Source: Paracoccaceae bacterium
GTDB taxonomy: Bacteria > Pseudomonadota > Alphaproteobacteria > Rhodobacterales > Rhodobacteraceae
Direction: 5' to 3'
Assembly: GCA_023260935.1 (NCBI GenBank)
Contig: JALQTL010000170.1
Coordinates: forward strand, 1-9,366
DNA: 9,366 bases
Shown here one piece after another: positions 6,486 to 9,366 of the stretch; the first letter of the stretch is position 1; each line of letters opens with the position of its first letter. Below the pieces are notes generated by a model, which was not told where the DNA came from, did no database searches, and worked only from the letters and a program-made list of their open reading frames with translations. Both the position numbers and the translations under genes were made by a program.

Positions 6486-7880
6486 TCAGAAAGAAGATCG
6501 GATCGTCAGCCCGATGCCAAGCGTCCTTGTGTCATAGCGGCTGACGTTGGAAAGCGTGCGGCTGCCCTTGACCGAAACGACGGGTTCGAAGCCGAAGGCG
6601 CCGAAGGCTGGCAGGGCAAGGTCGATCGAGGCGGAAAGCGCGGTTTCCTGGCGCCCGCCATCACCGAAGATGCCATTGAAGAACACAGGGTAATCGCGGT
6701 AGCCAAGGCCCAGCGAGGCGGAAAGCTGGGCGCCGGCCACGGGTTCACTCTTCAGGTAGCGCAGCTCGCCCGAGATCAGCGTGTTTTCCTGATTGGCGTC
6801 ATTGGACAGGGTCTCGCCCAGTTCCAGCCGGACTGCCATTCTGTCGCCCGAGGCAAGCACCCTTTCGAAGCCGCCATCCAGCGTCAGGGCCGTAGCGTCG
6901 CGCAGGCCGTCGAGGCGGTTCTGGTTTTCCAACCCAAGACCAAGCCGCAGGCGGCTGCGCGCCGCCAGGGTGCGGGTCAGATCGACCTGGGCCCGGGTTG
7001 TGCGCGCGTAGGGCTGCCCGCCCAGCCAGTTCTGCCCGAAGCTGAGCCCGCCGCGCAGGACGGCCTTTTGCGAAAGGGCCATGCTGCGTTGCAGGCCGGC
7101 CTCGATCTCCCAGATTGCAAGGTCGGCGTTGTGGACATCGGGCGCCATCCGGCGGGCGGCATCCGACAGGGCCACGGCGCGGTGGCGCAGGCGCAGGATC
7201 GCATCGGTCCGGCCATCCGGGTCTGCTGCAAGGCGATAGCGGGCGCCCAGCGAAACCCTGGCCTCAAGGCCCGAAAGCGCCATCGTGCTGTCATCAAAGA
7301 TGAAATAGGTTGGCCGCCCGTCGATCACCAGCATGGGATCATTCACCCCCTGGTTCACGTTGTCGGAAGGCGACAGCGAGAGGCCAAGATCCAGCGTCAG
7401 CGGGCTTGCATCGCGGACGGTTTGGAAATCGCGGATGGTCGCGGTACGGCTGGCCTCGTCGGGTGCATACTCCACGGCGCGGCGCAGCCAGAGTTTTGCG
7501 TAGGTATGTGCCTCGACCTCATAAGCGGCACGGGCCACCAGACGCGCGGCGGCGAAACGCTGGCGGTCGTTTTGCGCCGCCTTCCAGGACATCAGCCCGA
7601 CGCGCCCCGCAGCCTTTGTTTGGTGTTGTGACAGCCCCACGGCCGCCAGCACCGCCAGCGCATCGGCATCTTCGGGGCGGGTTTCCAGCGCGGCCAGCGC
7701 CAGAAGCCGGGCCATTTCGACGTTGCCCTGAACAAGCGCGTCCTGCGCTGAAAGGGTGGCCGGCTGGGCTGCCAGTTCTGGCCCCGCGCCGGCCCGCAGC
7801 GGGCCGGGCGCCCAAAGGCCAAGGCTAAGCGCCAGCGCCAGCCCAAGGGCCAGCGCCGCGCCGGGAATCCTGCCCATCAT
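6486..7880 (-). CDS. Slam-like surface lipoprotein assembly modulator (DUF560 outer-membrane protein)
   Basis: This 464-residue putative outer-membrane protein has a signal peptide (residues 1 to about 32: MMGR, then a hydrophobic Ala/Leu core, likely cleaved near LRAGAG). Residues about 43-155 are a TPR-like helical region (VEMARLLALAALETRPEDADALAVLAAVGL... LWLRRAVEYAPDEASRTATI). About 160-464 is a barrel of alternating amphipathic strands that ends SRYDTRTLGIGLTIRSSF. The terminal Phe is the standard BAM recognition signal. SLSPSDNVNQG (167-177) at the barrel entry and the R-Y-D element near the end fit the Slam/DUF560 family, whose known members move specific lipoproteins to the cell surface. 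The frame also opens at a TTG at 7910, but the ATG at 7880 overlaps the lipoprotein stop (ATGA, 7880-7877) and gives a cleaner signal peptide. No obvious Shine-Dalgarno is seen, consistent with coupling to the upstream gene. Family assignment is by pattern, not by search. Confidence 0.8.
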   Translation of the reverse strand: MMGRIPGAALALGLALALSLGLWAPGPLRAGAGPELAAQPATLSAQDALVQGNVEMARLLALAALETRPEDADALAVLAAVGLSQHQTKAAGRVGLMSWKAAQNDRQRFAAARLVARAAYEVEAHTYAKLWLRRAVEYAPDEASRTATIRDFQTVRDASPLTLDLGLSLSPSDNVNQGVNDPMLVIDGRPTYFIFDDSTMALSGLEARVSLGARYRLAADPDGRTDAILRLRHRAVALSDAARRMAPDVHNADLAIWEIEAGLQRSMALSQKAVLRGGLSFGQNWLGGQPYARTTRAQVDLTRTLAARSRLRLGLGLENQNRLDGLRDATALTLDGGFERVLASGDRMAVRLELGETLSNDANQENTLISGELRYLKSEPVAGAQLSASLGLGYRDYPVFFNGIFGDGGRQETALSASIDLALPAFGAFGFEPVVSVKGSRTLSNVSRYDTRTLGIGLTIRSSF

Positions 7881-8830
7881 GGGCAGGGCGACGGTGAACC
7901 CGCTACGCAACGATCCAGCACGAAGGTGCCTTTTTCCAGCAGGTCCGAGTCGGACTTGACGGGCTTGAGGTCAACCGCACCGGCCACAGCGGTGCCGCCG
8001 GCGCCGCCGAAGGCACCGCCATAGGTGCCGGCTTCGGTCCGGTCATTGAATTCCACCTTGCCGGCGAAGGTGCCGGTCGAGCTGATGTCAGTGATCGTGA
8101 GGAAGATGTCATCAAGCGAGCCGCTGGTTTCCACCACCTGCCGGTTGCGGATCCCGCCCTCGACGCTGTTGTTGGTGAAGTCGGCGTTCAGCAGTACTTC
8201 GCCTTGCACGCGCAATGGGCGGATCGGATCGAAGGGGGCGCCGGGGCCGGGGACGGTGACGCCCGTGTTCAGCGTGCCGGCATAGCTGCCGGCGTAATTG
8301 GCAAGCCCGCCGCTGGCCGGGGCCGCAAAAGCGGTGTTGGCCTTGTAATCAGCGCCCCAGACCATTTCCGTGAACTGGCCGCTGGCCGTGACCCCGCCGG
8401 ATACCGCGCCGTCTCCAGATGTCTTGAACAGCGCAAGGAACAGGCGGTTGCTGGTTGTTTCCTGATATGTGAAGGCCTGATAGCCCCCGCGATCCAGCGT
8501 CGGTGCCCGCGCGAATGTCACGGTCACCGGGCTGGCATCCAGCGGATCGATCACGGCCGTCAGCGTGCCTGAGGTGGGGTTGAAGGACGCGCTGACAAGA
8601 TTGCCCTTCAGTTCCGCTGGGATACCCGTCGTGCCGCTATCGGTGCCGCCATCCGTTCCGCCGTCGGTGCCGCCATCTGTTCCCCCGTCGGTCCCGCCGC
8701 CCGAGCCGTCACCGATGCCGCCACCGATGCCGCCACCGCTTGGGGGAGAGGTGCCGTCGCCGAATGGGCTGCCGTCGCAAGCCGAAACGGCAAGACTGGC
8801 CATCAAGGCCGCCATCAAACGCAAAGACAT
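7877..8830 (-). CDS. Putative surface lipoprotein with TbpB/fHbp-like C-terminal barrel, probable Slam substrate
   Basis: This 317-residue lipoprotein has a short signal peptide and lipobox V15-S16-A17-C18, so the mature protein would start at lipidated C18, with Asp at +2. A flexible linker follows (residues about 20-70): GGGI twice, then GGTD five times. The folded part (about 75-317) is beta-rich. Its C-terminal half has RVQGEVLLNADFTNNSVEGG, GTFAGKVEFN and GTYGGAFGGAGGTAVAGAVD, the glycine-rich strand pattern of the TbpB-type lipoprotein barrel (which ends in a strand like GTFVLDRC). At about 245 folded residues it is single-lobed, closer to fHbp or HphA in size than to two-lobed TbpB. 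Two cysteines near the end (C308, C316) may pair. The start at 8830 has AGCAGG 5 nt upstream. The Slam-like gene follows with a 4-nt overlap, which strongly suggests it is the substrate. Ligand unknown; transferrin, heme or metal binding is only inference from the family. Confidence 0.75.
   Translation of the reverse strand: MSLRLMAALMASLAVSACDGSPFGDGTSPPSGGGIGGGIGDGSGGGTDGGTDGGTDGGTDGGTDSGTTGIPAELKGNLVSASFNPTSGTLTAVIDPLDASPVTVTFARAPTLDRGGYQAFTYQETTSNRLFLALFKTSGDGAVSGGVTASGQFTEMVWGADYKANTAFAAPASGGLANYAGSYAGTLNTGVTVPGPGAPFDPIRPLRVQGEVLLNADFTNNSVEGGIRNRQVVETSGSLDDIFLTITDISSTGTFAGKVEFNDRTEAGTYGGAFGGAGGTAVAGAVDLKPVKSDSDLLEKGTFVLDRCVAGSPSPCP
8639..8698 (-). repeat. Five 12-bp tandem units encoding GGTD in the lipoprotein linker
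   Basis: Five consecutive 12-bp units encode Gly-Gly-Thr-Asp (residues 45-64 of the lipoprotein). Codons vary between units at third positions (for example GGC/GGG, ACC/ACA, GAT/GAC), so the units are not freshly duplicated, but they remain close enough for slippage in whole 12-bp steps, which would keep the frame. Just N-terminal of it are two GGGI units (residues 32-39). The likely role is a spacer that lifts the folded domain from the membrane. Confidence 0.9.
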
Positions 8831-8886
8831 GGATACCTGCTCGATTGTTGTGTTTTGTCACTAAAGTTGCCCTTGCTTATCCTTTC

Positions 8887-8892
8887 TGTCAA
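8887..8892 (-). promoter_or_regulatory. Perfect TTGACA -35-like box upstream of the lipoprotein gene
   Basis: TTGACA on the minus strand lies 56 bp before the lipoprotein start codon. No good -10 hexamer stands at the usual 16-18 bp spacing (17 bp away is CAACTT; TTTAGT is at 21 bp). It may be an activator-dependent or atypical promoter, or chance. Confidence 0.3.
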
Positions 8893-8941
8893 TGAATCCA
8901 GCCCTGTGGCCCTTCGATTGATGCAGATGTGCCGCACACCC

Positions 8942-8971
8942 TTGCCGCGCCTTCCCAACCTCTCGTATCTT
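8942..8971 (+). promoter_or_regulatory. Weak promoter candidate for thyX
   Basis: TTGCCG (8942-8947), 18 bp, then TATCTT (8966-8971), about 55 bp upstream of the thyX ATG. The -10 matches the consensus at 4 of 6 positions. The divergent gap from the lipoprotein start to thyX (8831-9026) must contain promoters for both directions; nothing else in it stands out. Confidence 0.3.
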
Positions 8972-9026
8972 GGCGTCCAGCATACACCACATTTCGCAAC
9001 CTGACGGATTCGAAAGGCCCAAGCCC

Positions 9027-9366
9027 ATGCCGCTGACCCCTGACCAGAAAGCCGAAATCGAAGCCGCCCGCGCCAATCCGCGCCCTACATTGCGCGCCGT
9101 CAGCGAGGGGATGGAGGCGCATCTTTACCGCGCGCATGAGGTGCTGGACCACGGCTTCATCCGCGTCATCGACTATATGGGCGACGACAGCGCCATCGTT
9201 CAGGCGGCTCGTGTCAGCTATGGCGCGGGCACCAAGCATGTGCAAAACGACGAAGGCCTGATCCGTTACCTCATGCGCCACTGGCATTCGACCCCGTTCG
9301 AGATGTGCGAGATCAAGCTGCACGTCAAACTGCCGGTCTTAGTGGCCCGCCAGTGGATCCGCCACC
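9027..9366 (+). CDS. thyX: Flavin-dependent thymidylate synthase ThyX, N-terminal part (3' end outside window)
   Basis: The first 113 codons of ThyX, which methylates dUMP to dTMP using methylene-tetrahydrofolate, with FAD and NADPH as reductants, and works as a tetramer in the cytoplasm. Recognisable blocks are HGFIRVIDYMGDDSAIVQAA then RVSYG (residues 42-66), and RYLMRHWHSTPFEMCEIKLH followed by VKLPVLVARQWIRH (80-113). The last two residues, R112-H113, open the ThyX signature RHRxxSxNE, which continues beyond the window. The ATG at 9027 has AAAGG 9 bases upstream, and MPLTPDQKAEIEAARANPRP is a normal alphaproteobacterial N-terminal extension. The gene is divergent from the lipoprotein gene. 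Presence of ThyX suggests that the genome may lack ThyA, which cannot be checked here. Confidence 0.95.
   Translation, partial: MPLTPDQKAEIEAARANPRPTLRAVSEGMEAHLYRAHEVLDHGFIRVIDYMGDDSAIVQAARVSYGAGTKHVQNDEGLIRYLMRHWHSTPFEMCEIKLHVKLPVLVARQWIRH

Noticed and set aside
5907..7631. 574-residue open frame on the plus strand
   Set aside because: It runs antisense across gloA and the Slam-like gene, whose minus-strand proteins have clear family features. GC-rich third positions produce long open antisense frames.
8639..8698. Tandem units considered as a CRISPR-like array
   Set aside because: Units are 12 bp without spacers and encode a regular protein linker.
8565..8864. Plus-strand frame rich in PPSVPPSV repeats
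   Set aside because: It is the antisense reading of the GGTD linker of the lipoprotein gene.

Overview
The window (about 9.4 kb, GC-rich) looks like the chromosome of an alphaproteobacterium, most likely Rhodobacteraceae/Paracoccaceae. The reasons are the codon usage, the soxBDAG gene order, a ThyX-type thymidylate synthase and a palindromic intergenic repeat of a type I associate with that family. No RNA genes, insertion sequences or CRISPR arrays are visible.

Layout. (1) 1-420: the 3' end of a glutamate dehydrogenase gene (+), followed by a hairpin. (2) 421-632: an intergenic region rich in inverted repeats, including a 34-bp dyad that could be an operator. (3) 633-5786: a soxB-soxD-soxA-soxG operon (+) for the four subunits of a heterotetrameric flavoenzyme. 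It oxidatively demethylates sarcosine and passes the one-carbon unit to tetrahydrofolate; the homologous N-methylglutamate dehydrogenase cannot be excluded. soxD-soxA and soxA-soxG overlap, but soxB and soxD are separated by 213 bp holding one copy of a palindromic repeat. (4) 5787-5957: a second copy of the repeat plus a terminator-like hairpin, between convergent genes. (5) 5958-6386 (-): a glyoxalase I gene with all four metal ligands. (6) 6486-8830 (-): a two-gene unit, a lipoprotein with a Gly/Thr/Asp-rich tether and a TbpB/fHbp-like C-terminal barrel, followed with a 4-nt overlap by a Slam-like (DUF560) outer-membrane protein with an N-terminal helical-repeat region and a C-terminal beta-barrel ending in Phe. 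(7) 9027-9366 (+): the 5' part of thyX, divergent from the lipoprotein gene.

How the genes work together. The sox operon would feed methylene-tetrahydrofolate, glycine and hydrogen peroxide into central metabolism. ThyX uses methylene-tetrahydrofolate, but there is no sign of co-regulation. The most notable system is the lipoprotein/Slam pair: a putative self-contained module that makes a surface-exposed lipoprotein and the outer-membrane protein that exports it, with no TonB-dependent receptor in the window. Its ligand is unknown.
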